A DNA stretch of 64,000 nucleotides. It comes from Novosphingobium profundi (lineage in GTDB: Bacteria; Pseudomonadota; Alphaproteobacteria; Sphingomonadales; Sphingomonadaceae). Position numbers and translations under genes: made by a program. The stretch covers positions 62,001 through 126,000 of the forward strand of contig NZ_JABWCU010000012.1 of NCBI RefSeq assembly GCF_018491765.1. The letters run 5' to 3'. Under the pieces are notes generated by a model that was given only the letters and a program-made list of their open reading frames with translations, did no database searches and was not told the DNA's origin. Positions within the stretch are counted from its first letter, which is position 1, and each line of letters starts with the position of its first letter. Shown here in pieces: positions 1 through 8,784 of the stretch.

Positions 1-480
1 CTGCGAGGGCTGCTCGGGTCCGGTGCGCACCAGTTCGCTGCGGCGCAGGATGGCGCGGATGCGCGCGGCGAGCAGGCGCTGGCTGAAGGGCTTGGTGATG
101 TAGTCGTCCGCCCCCATCGCAAGGCCGAGCGCCTCGTCGGGCTCTTCGTCCTTCGAGGTCAGGAAGATGACCGGAAGGCTCGACTTCTCGCGCAAGTGGC
201 GCAGCAGTTCGAGGCCGTCCATGCGCGGCATCTTTACATCGAAGATGGCAAGATCGGGCGGGTTGTCGAGGATGGCCTTGAGGGCGGTTTCCCCGTCGGT
301 ATAGACGCGCGTGGCAAAACCCTCGGCCTGAAGACCGATCGAGACGGTGGTGAGGATGTTGCGGTCGTCATCAACCAGCGCGATCGAGTGGCGCCGGGTT
401 TCGCCGGCTTCGGGCGTTGGGCCCGCAGGGGATGACGGTGACGATGGCTCGGGCATCGCGGGCGTCCAGGTCCTTTCCAT
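1..480 (-). CDS. chvI: Response regulator of the ChvI/OmpR family (C-terminal part lies outside the window)
   Basis: The minus-strand reading gives a receiver domain. It has the acidic DDD cluster just after an ALVDDD stretch, a phospho-acceptor Asp in [12 protein letters not shown], and the conserved Lys in DYITKPFSQ, followed by the start of the linker to a winged-helix DNA-binding domain that is cut off at base 1. In alphaproteobacteria ChvI is the partner of the envelope sensor kinase ChvG, and the chvI-chvG cluster sits beside pckA, as here, which supports the name. The start at 480 (ATG GAA AGG) is the longest. An in-frame ATG at 456 (MPEPSS) follows an AAAGGA and is also possible; the roughly 30 residues before the receiver are Pro/Ser-rich and probably disordered. 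Confidence 0.85.
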   Translation of the reverse strand, partial: MERTWTPAMPEPSSPSSPAGPTPEAGETRRHSIALVDDDRNILTTVSIGLQAEGFATRVYTDGETALKAILDNPPDLAIFDVKMPRMDGLELLRHLREKSSLPVIFLTSKDEEPDEALGLAMGADDYITKPFSQRLLAARIRAILRRSELVRTGPEQPSQ

Positions 481-591
481 CGCAAGTCGCGAAAGGGGTG
501 CCTAGCCGTTGGCGAAGCCTCTGGCAACGCACTGGTAGTTCATCCCGTTTCTTTCGCTTTTTGGCCCTTTGCGGTTCCATTTGTTCTCAAA

Positions 592-620
592 TTGACGGAA
601 AAGATGTGGTCGATTATCCG
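592..620 (+). promoter_or_regulatory. Probable sigma-70 promoter of pckA
   Basis: TTGACG at 592-597 and TATCCG at 615-620 are separated by exactly 17 bases. They lie in the 210-base divergent gap between chvI and pckA, about 70 bases before the pckA start. The -35 box is strong and the -10 box is fair. This is assigned from sequence only. Confidence 0.5.
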
Positions 621-698
621 CGGCGCGATTCCTGAGGAGGAATTGCTGACACAGTCGCTGGATAAACCGGCAGACATGTCACGTTGGAGGAGATGACA

Positions 699-2300
699 TT
701 GACCGCTTCCCTAAGCTACCCGCTCGCCAAACAAGGGATCGCCACCAAGGCGGAGATTTTTGCGAACCTGGGCACCGCGCCCCTGGTTGAGCATGCCATC
801 CGGAACGAGGAGGGGACGCTCGCGGCGGATGGACCTTTCGTCGTCGCGACGGGCAAGCACACCGGCCGTTCGGCGAAGGACAAGTTCATCGTGCGCGATG
901 CCCAGACCGAGGACTCGATCTGGTGGGGAAGCACCAATGTTCCCATGACGCCCGAGCATTTTGCGGCGCTTAAGGAAGACTTCCTGGCGGCGCTCGCCGA
1001 CAAGGACAAGCTCTACGTTGCCGATCTCTTCGGGGGCTCGCAAAGCGAGCACCGCGTCAACGTGCGCGTGATCAACGAGTTCGCCTGGCACAACCTGTTC
1101 ATCCGCACCCTGCTGGTGCGTCCGGACGCGGCGCAGCTCGAAAGCTTTGCGCCCGAGTACACGATCATCGACCTGCCCAGCTTCAAGGCCGATCCGGCCC
1201 GTCACGGCTCGCGCAGTGAAACCGTTATCGCGGTGAACTTCACCGAAAAGCTGATCCTGATCGGCGGCACCGCCTATGCGGGCGAGATGAAGAAGTCGGT
1301 CTTCGGCATCCTCAACTACCTGCTGCCGGTCAAGGGCGTGATGCCGATGCACTGCTCGGCCAACATCGGCCCCGAGGGCGACACGGCCGTGTTCTTCGGC
1401 CTTTCGGGCACGGGCAAGACGACGCTTTCGGCCGACGCCTCGCGCACGCTCATCGGCGATGACGAGCACGGCTGGTCGGACACCGCGGTGTTCAACTTCG
1501 AGGGCGGCTGTTACGCCAAGATGATTCGCCTTTCGGCCGAAGCGGAACCGGAAATCTTCGCCACCACCAAGCGCTTCGGCACGGTGCTCGAGAACGTCGT
1601 GATCGACCCCGAAACGCGCCAGATCGACCTTGACGACAACTCGCTGGCCGAGAACAGCCGCGGTTCGTACCCGATCGACTTCATCCCCAACGCCTCGAAG
1701 GACAACCTCGGGCCGGTGCCGAAGAACGTGATCTTCCTCACGGCCGATGCCTATGGCGTGCTGCCTCCGATCGCGCGACTGACGCCCGACCAGGCGATGT
1801 ACCACTTCCTCTCGGGCTACACCGCGCGCGTCGCGGGCACCGAGATCGGGGTTACCGAGCCTGAGGCTACCTTCTCGACCTGCTTTGGCGCGCCGTTCAT
1901 GCCGCGTCACCCTTCCGTCTACGGCAACCTCCTCAAGGAGCGCATCGCCAAGGGCGGTGTGAAGTGCTGGCTGGTCAACACCGGCTGGTCGGGCGGCAAG
2001 GCGACCATGGAAGGTATCAAGCGCATGCCGATCAAGGCGACCCGTGCGCTGCTCAACGCCGCGCTCGACGGCAGCCTCAACAACGCGGAGTTCAAGGAAG
2101 ATCCGAACTTCGGCTTCGAGGTTCCGGTCGCGGTGGCCGGTGTCGACAGCGCGCTGCTCGATCCGCGCGGTGCCTGGGCCGATGGCGCCGAATACGACGC
2201 CACGGCGCAGGTCCTGGTCAAGAAGTTCATCGACAACTTCACCCAGTTCGAGGCCCACGTCGACGAGGGCGTGCGCCAGGCAGCTCCCGCTTTGGTGTGA
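699..2300 (+). CDS. pckA: Phosphoenolpyruvate carboxykinase (ATP)
   Basis: Converts oxaloacetate and ATP to phosphoenolpyruvate, CO2 and ADP, the first committed step of gluconeogenesis in the cytoplasm. The protein (about 533 residues) carries the kinase-1 loop [11 protein letters not shown], the preceding HCSANIG segment, the second metal/nucleotide region IGDDEHGW, and the [11 protein letters not shown] signature; length is normal for the ATP-dependent family. Start choice: GGAGGAG (686-692) is only 0-2 bases from the ATG at 693 but 6-8 bases from an in-frame TTG at 699, so I prefer TTG (protein beginning MTASLSYP); ATG 693 or TTG 684 cannot be excluded. Divergent from chvI, the usual alphaproteobacterial arrangement, and closed by a strong terminator. 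Confidence 0.96.
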   Translation: MTASLSYPLAKQGIATKAEIFANLGTAPLVEHAIRNEEGTLAADGPFVVATGKHTGRSAKDKFIVRDAQTEDSIWWGSTNVPMTPEHFAALKEDFLAALADKDKLYVADLFGGSQSEHRVNVRVINEFAWHNLFIRTLLVRPDAAQLESFAPEYTIIDLPSFKADPARHGSRSETVIAVNFTEKLILIGGTAYAGEMKKSVFGILNYLLPVKGVMPMHCSANIGPEGDTAVFFGLSGTGKTTLSADASRTLIGDDEHGWSDTAVFNFEGGCYAKMIRLSAEAEPEIFATTKRFGTVLENVVIDPETRQIDLDDNSLAENSRGSYPIDFIPNASKDNLGPVPKNVIFLTADAYGVLPPIARLTPDQAMYHFLSGYTARVAGTEIGVTEPEATFSTCFGAPFMPRHPSVYGNLLKERIAKGGVKCWLVNTGWSGGKATMEGIKRMPIKATRALLNAALDGSLNNAEFKEDPNFGFEVPVAVAGVDSALLDPRGAWADGAEYDATAQVLVKKFIDNFTQFEAHVDEGVRQAAPALV

Positions 2301-2342
2301 TGCCTGCGCCCGGTCTCCTGACCGGATGACGCCATCAAAAGG

Positions 2343-2379
2343 AAAGGGCCCCGGAACCGGCTTGGTTTCGGGGCCCTTT
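2343..2379. terminator. Bidirectional rho-independent terminator between pckA and tag
   Basis: A 16-base-pair stem (AAAGGGCCCCGGAACC paired with GGTTTCGGGGCCCTTT, one G-U) with a 5-base loop. Runs of A and T at the two ends let it serve both convergent genes, pckA (+) and tag (-). Confidence 0.85.
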
Positions 2380-2399
2380 CGTGTCGACAGTCCGCGCGA

Positions 2400-3017
2400 T
2401 CAGGCCGGTGGCCGTGGTGGAGTAAAGCGCGCGCGTGCCTCCTGCGCGCTGGCGAAGGCGTGGCATTCGCGCGCGTGGTCGTTGATGAGGCCGGCGGCCT
2501 GCAGGAAAGCGTGCACGGTGGTCGGGCCGACGAATTTCCAACCACGCTTGCGCAGGGCCTTGGACAGCGCAACCGAGGCGGGCGAGGTCGACAGGCCACG
2601 ATGGGCCTCATGTTCGGCTGGCGAAGGCGCAAAGCTCCAGAAGTAGGCGGCAAGGCTCGCGTGGGTTTCCACCAGTTCGCAGGCGCACCGGCCGTTGGCG
2701 ATCGTCGCCTCGATCTTGCCGCGGTGGCGCACGATGCCCGTATCGCCCAGCAGGCGCGCGACGTCCGCCGCGTCGAAACGGGCGACTTTGGTGAAATCGA
2801 AGCCGGCGAAGGCGGCGCGAAAATTCTCCCGCTTGGCAAGGATCGTGCGCCAGCTCAGGCCGGACTGGAAGCTCTCGAGGCACAGCTTTTCGAACAGGCG
2901 CGTGTCGTCGGCGACGGGAAAGCCCCATTCCGCGTCGTGATAGGGAATGAAGGCATCAACCGTGGTCGCCCATTGGCAGCGCGGCAAACCATCGGGTCCG
3001 GGGGCGGTTGTGGGCAT
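2400..3017 (-). CDS. tag: DNA-3-methyladenine glycosylase I
   Basis: Base-excision repair enzyme that removes 3-methyladenine from alkylated DNA. The 205-residue protein starts MPTTAPG and shows the family zinc ligands: a Cys near the N-terminus in RCQW, a His in YHDAEWG, and the C-terminal HARECH pair (His, then Cys four residues later). The segments ESFQSGLSWRTIL and GIVRHRGKIEATI are typical of Tag (helix-hairpin-helix glycosylase fold). I chose the start at 3017 because family members begin close to the first zinc Cys; the frame is open further upstream but that part has no family similarity. Convergent with pckA; transcribed alone. Confidence 0.93.
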   Translation of the reverse strand: MPTTAPGPDGLPRCQWATTVDAFIPYHDAEWGFPVADDTRLFEKLCLESFQSGLSWRTILAKRENFRAAFAGFDFTKVARFDAADVARLLGDTGIVRHRGKIEATIANGRCACELVETHASLAAYFWSFAPSPAEHEAHRGLSTSPASVALSKALRKRGWKFVGPTTVHAFLQAAGLINDHARECHAFASAQEARARFTPPRPPA

Positions 3018-3221
3018 GGCGGGCAATCCTTGGGGCAAGGTCGGTCGTGCCGGGGCATCGCGAACTGGACGTGGGCAGGGGATGCGCCATCGCAGCCTGC
3101 GGGGCAAGACCTGTGAAGGGCCAGATGGGCCGTGTCCTCGCCTCGCCGGGCAGTGCGGCTGGACGCTTGTCCTGCCCCGCGCATACGCGCATAAGGCGTG
3201 GCGAACACAGGAGAGACGGAC

Positions 3222-3563
3222 ATGGGACTTTTGGACGGCATTCTCGGCGGGCAGGTGGACATTGCCAATATGGCGAGCCAGATCGGGATCGACCCCGCGA
3301 TGGCGGAAAAGGCCGTGGCAGCGCTGGGGCAAGCGCATCAGGAGCCTGGTGATACCGCGAGCCTTGCGGCGCAGAAGACCGGTCTTGATCTGGGCACGAT
3401 CCAGCAGGTGATCGCCGCCATCGGAGGCGAGGGCTCACTGGCGCAGTTCGCCGGGGAGATCGCCTCCAACCCGCAGATCATGGGCCTGCTCGACCGCGAC
3501 GGGGACGGTGATCTGAGCGACGAGCTGACGGGGTTGGCCTCGGCGTTCTTCGGCAAGAAATAA
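3222..3563 (+). CDS. Small conserved protein with an EF-hand-like loop (DUF937/YidB-like)
   Basis: A 113-residue protein beginning MGLLDGILGG, with AGGAGAG 7-13 bases upstream. It has no signal peptide or membrane segment. The body is Ala/Gly/Gln-rich and helical, and the C-terminus contains DRDGDGDLSDEL, which matches an EF-hand calcium loop (D-x-D-x-D-x-L-x-x-E). The N-terminal layout recalls the YidB/DUF937 family, but I cannot confirm membership by eye. Function unknown; single gene between its own ribosome site and a strong terminator. Confidence 0.75.
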   Translation: MGLLDGILGGQVDIANMASQIGIDPAMAEKAVAALGQAHQEPGDTASLAAQKTGLDLGTIQQVIAAIGGEGSLAQFAGEIASNPQIMGLLDRDGDGDLSDELTGLASAFFGKK

Positions 3564-3575
3564 GCGCTCTTTTCG

Positions 3576-3622
3576 CATGAAGAAGGGCCCCGGAAGGTTT
3601 GCTTCCGGGGCCCTTCTTCATG
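3576..3622. terminator. Bidirectional terminator, 21-bp perfect stem
   Basis: The arms at 3576-3596 and 3602-3622 are perfectly complementary around a 5-base loop, with the core GGGCCCCGG. It lies between the convergent small protein gene (+) and the DUF885 gene (-), and shares the GGGCCCCGGAA core with the terminator at 2343. Confidence 0.85.
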
Positions 3623-3629
3623 GATGAGA

Positions 3630-5489
3630 TCAGGCCTTCGCGGTCTTGATGTAGCGCGTGATGTTGTCGGCCAGCACGTCGAGCGGCACATTGCCGCCAT
3701 CGACCACGGCCTGGTCGAAATCGCGCAAGTCGTAGGCGCTGCCCAGCTCGGCGATGGCCCGCGTGCGCTGGCGGTTGATCTGGTTGTGGCCCATCTTGTA
3801 GCCACAGGCCTGGCCCGCCCACGAGCAGTAACGGTCGACCTCGTTGACCACTTCCTCGCGCTTGTTGCCGTTGCGTTCCATGAAGAAGCGGATCGCGTCC
3901 TCGCGGCTCCAGCCCTTGGAGTGGAGCCCGGTGTCGACCACCATGCGGCAGGCCCTGAAGGCGATCGACTGGAGGTAGCCCAGGCGTCCCACCGGGTCCT
4001 CGTCGTAGGCGCCCAGTTCGTCGCCGAGCTGCTCGCCATAGAGTGCCCAGCCTTCGGAATAGGCGTTGAAGGCGAGGATCGAGCGGATCAGCGGCAGGCG
4101 GTTGGCGTATTCGCCCTGCCAGACGTGCCCGGGGATCGATTCGTGGTGGACCAGCGTGGGCAGGTCGTACTTGCGGTGGAGGTCCGTCGTGCGCAAGTTG
4201 ATCCACATCTTGCCCGGGATCGAGCCGTCCTTCGAACCCGCGCCGCCATAGGCGGTCGGCGCGCCCGGCTCCTCGGCGAGAGGCAGGCGGCGCACCTCGA
4301 CATTGCCGGGAACGAGCTGGCGGAAGGCGCGCGGCATCTGCGCCTTGATCCAGTCGATCCGGTGGCGAATGAAGGCGAGAATCTCGTCGCGGCCCTTGTC
4401 GCCCTTGGAGAACATGAAGCGCGGGTCGGTGGAGAGCGCGGTCATGCGCTCGCCCACGGTGCCTTGCGTGTAGCCCAGGCTCTTGAGGATCGGGTCCATC
4501 CGGCCATGGAGCTCCTCGAGCTGGGCGTGGCCGAGCGCGTGGATTTCCTCGGCGGGCACGCTTGTCGTGGTGCTGGCCTTGAGCGCCCAGGCGTAGAACT
4601 GCGCGCCGTCGGGCCGCTCGCGAAGGCCCGGCGCGGAGCTGGCGAGGCCGCGCTGGCGCTGGAGTTCGGCAAGCTGGCGCTGGAGTGCGGGGAGCACCTC
4701 ACCGGCCACGATGGTGCGAGCCTGCTTGCCCCACGCGCCCTTGAAGCCGGTGGTGCGGCTCTCGACGGAGGCAACGAGGCCGCCGCCGTCCTTGCCGGCC
4801 TCGGCGATCGTGCTTTGCATCTGCGCGATCGCTCGGTCGAGCAGGAAGTCGGGTGCGACGAGACCCTTGTCGGTCGCGCTCTTCATCCGCGCGAGCTCAC
4901 CGTCGAGCTGGTCGTCCATCTGGCCCAGCCGCGCAATGTAGGCGTCGGCGTCCTCGGGGGACTTGATCGGGTGCTCGGCGTCGAGGAAGCGCGGTGTGTC
5001 GAGATAGGCGCCCACGTTCTGGATCACCACGTAGGGCGTGTTGCGCCAGCCACCCACCGCGACATCGCCGTAGGGCTGGGCGAACCCTTCGAGCGAGGTC
5101 GAGTAGGCGCTCTTGACCACTTCGAGACTGGTGCGGGTGGCGGCATCGAGGTCGGCTTCGGGCACGGCCGAGACACGGGCGAGGTCAGTGCGCAGCGTTT
5201 CGGCGAGGCGCGCCACGCCTTCGGGCGAACGGTCCTCCATACGGCTGCGCAGCGCGGCGTGGACGCCGGTGTCGACACCCAGGCTGGTGGCGTTGCCGGG
5301 GTTCTGTTCGAGCAGGTTCCAGGCGACCTGGTCGAGCAGGGCACCGGCGGATGCGGAGGGCCCCGTGGCTGGCGTGGCGGCCAGGGCGCGTCCGGCGCCC
5401 GGCAGCGCAAGGGCGGCGACGCCGGTGGACAGGACCTGGAGGGCGGTGCGGCGGGAAAGTGGCATCCTTGCCATCGTATCTTGTGTCAT
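3630..5489 (-). CDS. Tat-exported DUF885 family metallopeptidase-like protein
   Basis: About 619 residues. The N-terminus has a twin-arginine signal (SRRTALQVLSTG followed by an Ala-rich hydrophobic stretch), so the folded protein is probably exported to the periplasm. Near residue 448 is HHESIPGH, the zinc-site motif expected of the DUF885 group, with a downstream Glu in SEGWALYGE that can complete the metal site. Family members are thought to be peptidases; the substrate is unknown. In-frame ATGs exist at 5489, 5474 and 5465; all keep the Tat motif and none has a clear ribosome site, so the exact start is open. Stands alone, convergent with the upstream small gene. Confidence 0.9.
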   Translation of the reverse strand: MTQDTMARMPLSRRTALQVLSTGVAALALPGAGRALAATPATGPSASAGALLDQVAWNLLEQNPGNATSLGVDTGVHAALRSRMEDRSPEGVARLAETLRTDLARVSAVPEADLDAATRTSLEVVKSAYSTSLEGFAQPYGDVAVGGWRNTPYVVIQNVGAYLDTPRFLDAEHPIKSPEDADAYIARLGQMDDQLDGELARMKSATDKGLVAPDFLLDRAIAQMQSTIAEAGKDGGGLVASVESRTTGFKGAWGKQARTIVAGEVLPALQRQLAELQRQRGLASSAPGLRERPDGAQFYAWALKASTTTSVPAEEIHALGHAQLEELHGRMDPILKSLGYTQGTVGERMTALSTDPRFMFSKGDKGRDEILAFIRHRIDWIKAQMPRAFRQLVPGNVEVRRLPLAEEPGAPTAYGGAGSKDGSIPGKMWINLRTTDLHRKYDLPTLVHHESIPGHVWQGEYANRLPLIRSILAFNAYSEGWALYGEQLGDELGAYDEDPVGRLGYLQSIAFRACRMVVDTGLHSKGWSREDAIRFFMERNGNKREEVVNEVDRYCSWAGQACGYKMGHNQINRQRTRAIAELGSAYDLRDFDQAVVDGGNVPLDVLADNITRYIKTAKA

Positions 5490-5596
5490 GGCTGCGAAAC
5501 TGGCTCCGCCAGTCGGACAAGTCAAACGTCCCCGGGGATAGTGATCCCCAGTTTCGTGGCTCGCCAGACCTTGCGCCCTGCGCTAGGCAGAGCGGC

Positions 5597-5809
5597 ATGG
5601 ATGCCGTGCTCTCCCTTCTCGTCCTGACCGCGATCGCCCTCGTCGTGGGGGCCGTGGTCCTGTGGCGGCGTGCGGGCTATCGCAAGCAGGCGGTGCTGAT
5701 GCTGGTGCTCGCGGCGGTGATGGCGGCCAACGTCACGATCCTCACCGTCCCGACCCGTTCGGGCGAGACGCTGGCCGCGGGCGCCCCAAAGGAAAGGGCG
5801 CCGCAGTAG
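5597..5809 (+). CDS. Small membrane protein of unknown function
   Basis: A 70-residue protein starting MDAVLSLLVL, with two strongly hydrophobic segments (about residues 3-22 and 32-50) separated by a basic turn WRRAGYRKQ, then a short polar tail. This is a two-helix membrane hairpin. I do not recognise the family. It ends inside the terminator hairpin at 5794-5824. Confidence 0.7.
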   Translation: MDAVLSLLVLTAIALVVGAVVLWRRAGYRKQAVLMLVLAAVMAANVTILTVPTRSGETLAAGAPKERAPQ

Positions 5810-5824
5810 ACCTGCGACGCCCTT
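5794..5824. terminator. Probable terminator overlapping the stop codon
   Basis: AAGGGCG-CGCAG pairs with CTGCG-CGCCCTT with one mismatch and a 5-base loop; the stop codon of the small membrane gene lies in the loop. It can also serve the minus-strand hydrolase that ends at 5850. No long T-run, so moderate support. Confidence 0.5.
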
Positions 5825-5849
5825 GGAAAATCCTGACCGGTCCGATCGC

Positions 5850-6506
5850 TTACTTGATCGGGCAGTCCGGCGCGAGGCGCATGTCGAGGTAGTTGTTGAC
5901 CGACTTCATGAGGTCGTCGGTCTCGTTCTCGAAGAAGTGGTTCGCACGGCGGATTTCGTCGTGGTGGATGGTGATGTGCTTTTGCGTGCGCAGCTTGTCG
6001 ACGAGCTTTTGCACCGCGTTGGGCGTCACCACGGTGTCGCCTTCGCCCTGGATGATGATGCCCGAGGCCGGGCAGGGAGCCAGGAAGCTGAAGTCGTACA
6101 TGTTGGCCGGCGGCGCGATCGAGATGAAGCCGCGGATCTCGGGGCGGCGCATCAGAAGCTGCATGCCGATCAGCGCGCCGAACGAATAGCCCGCAATCCA
6201 GGTGGTCGAGCTTTCGGGGTGGATCTGCTGCACCCAGTCGAGCGCTGCGGCCGCGTCCGAAAGTTCGCCGATGCCGTTGTCGAAGCTGCCCTGGCTGCGG
6301 CCCACGCCGCGGAAGTTGAAGCGCAGCGTCGCGAAGCCGCGCGCCACGAAGGTCTTGTAGAGGTGCTGCGTGATGCGGTCGTTCATCGTGCCGCCGGCCT
6401 GCGGGTGGGGATGCAGGATCATGGCGACCGGTGCGCGCGGGCGCGGTGCCGGCTGGAAGCGGCCTTCGAGACGGCCTTCGGGTCCGGGGAAAATGACTGC
6501 GGGCAT
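5850..6506 (-). CDS. Alpha/beta hydrolase
   Basis: A 218-residue cytoplasmic hydrolase starting MPAVIFPGPEG. It contains an HPHPQAGGTM oxyanion-side segment, FRGVGRSQG, the nucleophile elbow GYSFGA (Ser between glycines), and a late His (RANHFFEN) that would complete the triad, with an Asp in QGEGDTVV. This is the pattern of short bacterial serine esterases of the DUF/YfhR-like group; the substrate cannot be told. Monocistronic, with a plausible promoter at 6599-6626 on the same strand. Confidence 0.9.
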   Translation of the reverse strand: MPAVIFPGPEGRLEGRFQPAPRPRAPVAMILHPHPQAGGTMNDRITQHLYKTFVARGFATLRFNFRGVGRSQGSFDNGIGELSDAAAALDWVQQIHPESSTTWIAGYSFGALIGMQLLMRRPEIRGFISIAPPANMYDFSFLAPCPASGIIIQGEGDTVVTPNAVQKLVDKLRTQKHITIHHDEIRRANHFFENETDDLMKSVNNYLDMRLAPDCPIK

Positions 6507-6598
6507 GGAGCTGGCAAACCTGACTTGTTGAAACTCCCGCAAAAGCGGTGGCGCGAAGCATGGCCAACCAATGCGGGAGTGGAAATAGGAAGGTTCGC

Positions 6599-6626
6599 TA
6601 TATAGAAACATTTGTGCCAAAAACAA
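6599..6626 (-). promoter_or_regulatory. Possible promoter of the alpha/beta hydrolase
   Basis: On the minus strand TTGTTT (6621-6626) and TATATA (6599-6604) are 16 bases apart, 93 bases before the hydrolase start. It sits in the gap shared with the divergent cysteine desulfurase genes. Confidence 0.35.
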
Positions 6627-6653
6627 TCATCACGACATTACCGGAGCTGGCCG

Positions 6654-7706
6654 ATTTCCTCCCCCGTCTACCTCGATCACGCCGCAACGAGCCCGCTGCG
6701 GCCGGAGGCCCGCGATGCCTGGCTCGAGGGCGCGGCCCTCTGGGCCAATCCGTCCAGTCCCCACAAGGCCGGCCGCGCCGCGCGCGCGGCGCTCGAACAG
6801 GCGCGCGAACGGGTGAAGGCCGCGCTCGGCTGGAGCGGCGAACTGATCTTCACCTCGGGGGCGAGCGAGGCGCTGGCGCTGGGGCTTGGCCGTGCGAAGG
6901 CGACGCGCAAGCTGGTTTCGGCGGTCGAGCACGACGCCGTCTTTCGCGCGGCCCCCGATGCCCAGGAGATCGCCATGCGCGACGGCGTGCCCGACGCCGA
7001 GGCATTGGCGGGGCTGCTGAAGGCGGAGGAGCGCGCCGTCGTGGCGGTCCAGTCGATCAATTCGGAAACGGGCACGGTGCTGTTGCCCTTCGGGGCCAAT
7101 CCGCTGGCGGAGCAGGTCCGCGCGGCGGGAGGGTTGTTCCTGGCCGATTGCTCGCAGTCGGCGGGTAAGGTCGCGCTGCCTGAGGCGGACATGGTCGTCG
7201 TCTCCGGGCACAAGCTGGGCGGTCCCGTCGGCATCGGCGCGTTGCTCGTGCGCGATTATGCGATGCTTGCCCCGACGGGGGGGCAGGAGCGCGGCTACCG
7301 CGCGGGGACCGAAAACCTGCCGGGCGCACTGGCGCTGGCTGCGGCGCTCGAGGCGGGCGGGCTGGAGAGCTGGGCAACGAGCGCGGAGCAGCGCATGGCG
7401 TTTCGAGAGGCATTGGCCAGGCACGGGGCATTGGTTCAGCCGGGCGAGGCGTGCTCGCACATCTTCGCGCTGGCCGCGCCGAAACTGGCGGCCACGGCCA
7501 CGCTGATCCGTCTCGATGCAATGGGCTTCGCGATCTCGGCGGGGAGCGCCTGCTCCTCGGGCACGCTCAAGCAGAGCCGCGTGCTCAGGGGCTTCGGCAT
7601 CGACGAGGACACCGCGCGGCGCACGGTTCGGGTCAGCGTCGGCTGGAACACCACCCCGGCCGATCTCACGGCCTTCCGCGAGGCCTGGGCCGGGATCCAC
7701 GCATGA
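6654..7706 (+). CDS. Cysteine desulfurase-like class V aminotransferase (first of a pair)
   Basis: PLP enzyme of the NifS/IscS fold. It begins VYLDHAATSPLRPEA, binds PLP through Lys in SGHKLGG, and carries the sulfur-accepting Cys in AGSACSSGT, so it should release sulfur from cysteine for Fe-S or thio-cofactor synthesis. About 350 residues. The frame has no ATG or GTG before the conserved start. The only well-spaced ribosome site (GGAG, 6643-6646) points to a rare ATT codon at 6654; a TTG at 6612 is the alternative but its nearest purine run is about 18 bases away. Overlaps the next gene by ATGA, so the two are translationally coupled. Confidence 0.88.
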   Translation: MSSPVYLDHAATSPLRPEARDAWLEGAALWANPSSPHKAGRAARAALEQARERVKAALGWSGELIFTSGASEALALGLGRAKATRKLVSAVEHDAVFRAAPDAQEIAMRDGVPDAEALAGLLKAEERAVVAVQSINSETGTVLLPFGANPLAEQVRAAGGLFLADCSQSAGKVALPEADMVVVSGHKLGGPVGIGALLVRDYAMLAPTGGQERGYRAGTENLPGALALAAALEAGGLESWATSAEQRMAFREALARHGALVQPGEACSHIFALAAPKLAATATLIRLDAMGFAISAGSACSSGTLKQSRVLRGFGIDEDTARRTVRVSVGWNTTPADLTAFREAWAGIHA

Positions 7707-8782
7707 TCTATCTCGACCACCAGGCAACCACCCCGCTCGCGCCCGAAGCGCGCGAGGCGATGCTGCATTGGCTGGGTGGTCCGGAGACGAGTGGCTTCGG
7801 CAATCCGCATAGCCCGCACCGCATGGGCCGTATGGCCGCCGCCGCCGTCGAAGTGGCGCGCGAGCAGGTGGCGGGTCTTTTGCCGCGCGGCGGCCGGGTG
7901 ATCTTCACTTCGGGCGCCACCGAGGCAATCAACCTCGCGCTCGTGGGAAGCGGCGCGAAGCGGCTCGCGGTCTCGGCGATCGAACATGTCGCCGTGCTCG
8001 ACACCGCGCGCTGGATCGATCCCGATCTTCAGGTGATCCCGGTCGATGGAGAGGGGCTCGTCTCACCCGATGCGGCGTTTGGGGAAGGCTGTGAACTCGT
8101 CTCGGTCATGCAGGTCAACAACGAGATCGGTACCGTCCAGCCGGTCGGGGAACTGGCCGTGCGGGCGAGGGCCCAGGGCGCGCTGTTCCTGTGCGACGCG
8201 GTGCAGGGCGCGGGCAAGCTCGCGCCCGTCGAAGGTGCGGACATGATCGCGATCAGCGCGCACAAGCTTTACGGGCCCAAGGGCATCGGCGCGCTGTGGC
8301 TGCGCGATGGCCTCGACCTCGAACCGCTGATACGCGGCGGGGGGCAGGAGCAGGGCTTGCGTTCGGGCACGTTGAGCCCGGCCCTGTGCGCCGGTTTCGG
8401 GGCAGCGGCCGCGCTCGCGCGGGTTCGTGCGCAAGAGGAAGCGGACCATGTCGCGAAGCTGTGGGACGTGGCGCGGGCCGGACTTGCGGATTGGGAGCTG
8501 AACGGGTCGGCCCAGACGCGCTGGAAGGGCAATCTCAACCTGCGGCGCGAGGGCGTGGACGTGGCGCGGCTGATGTCCGATCTTCGCACAGTGGCTTTTT
8601 CGGCGGGTTCGGCTTGCGCGAGTGGATCAGGCCGGCCCAGTCACGTGCTGCGCGCGATCGGCCTTTCGGACAGCGGAGCCAAAGCCTCTATCCGTCTGGG
8701 ATTAGGGCGATATAGTACGCAACGGGAAGTCGAGGATGCCTGCGCTCAAATAGAAGCCGCTGCGGCGGCGCAGGGAGTCTGA
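7703..8782 (+). CDS. Cysteine desulfurase (second of a pair)
   Basis: A 359-residue NifS/IscS-type enzyme that removes sulfur from L-cysteine. It shows the N-terminal YLDHQATTPLAPEA, HVAVLDTA around the His stacking on PLP, the PLP Lys in SAHKLYGPKG, and the persulfide Cys in AGSACASGSG. ATG at 7703 overlaps the stop of the preceding paralogue (ATGA). It is followed after 2 bases by a ferredoxin gene, so the three genes form an Fe-S-type operon. The two desulfurases are diverged paralogues and both keep their active residues, which suggests either different acceptors or a heteromer. Confidence 0.93.
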   Translation: MIYLDHQATTPLAPEAREAMLHWLGGPETSGFGNPHSPHRMGRMAAAAVEVAREQVAGLLPRGGRVIFTSGATEAINLALVGSGAKRLAVSAIEHVAVLDTARWIDPDLQVIPVDGEGLVSPDAAFGEGCELVSVMQVNNEIGTVQPVGELAVRARAQGALFLCDAVQGAGKLAPVEGADMIAISAHKLYGPKGIGALWLRDGLDLEPLIRGGGQEQGLRSGTLSPALCAGFGAAAALARVRAQEEADHVAKLWDVARAGLADWELNGSAQTRWKGNLNLRREGVDVARLMSDLRTVAFSAGSACASGSGRPSHVLRAIGLSDSGAKASIRLGLGRYSTQREVEDACAQIEAAAAAQGV

Positions 8783-8784
8783 AC

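Noticed and set aside
711..2258. A 515-codon minus-strand frame opposite pckA
   Set aside because: Arg/Glu/Val-rich shadow of pckA; the plus strand shows all PEP carboxykinase motifs.
3624..5627. A 667-codon open frame on the plus strand across the DUF885 gene
   Set aside because: It is the antisense shadow of a high-GC gene. The minus strand encodes a Tat signal and HHESIPGH motif, whereas the plus reading is low-complexity with no domain.
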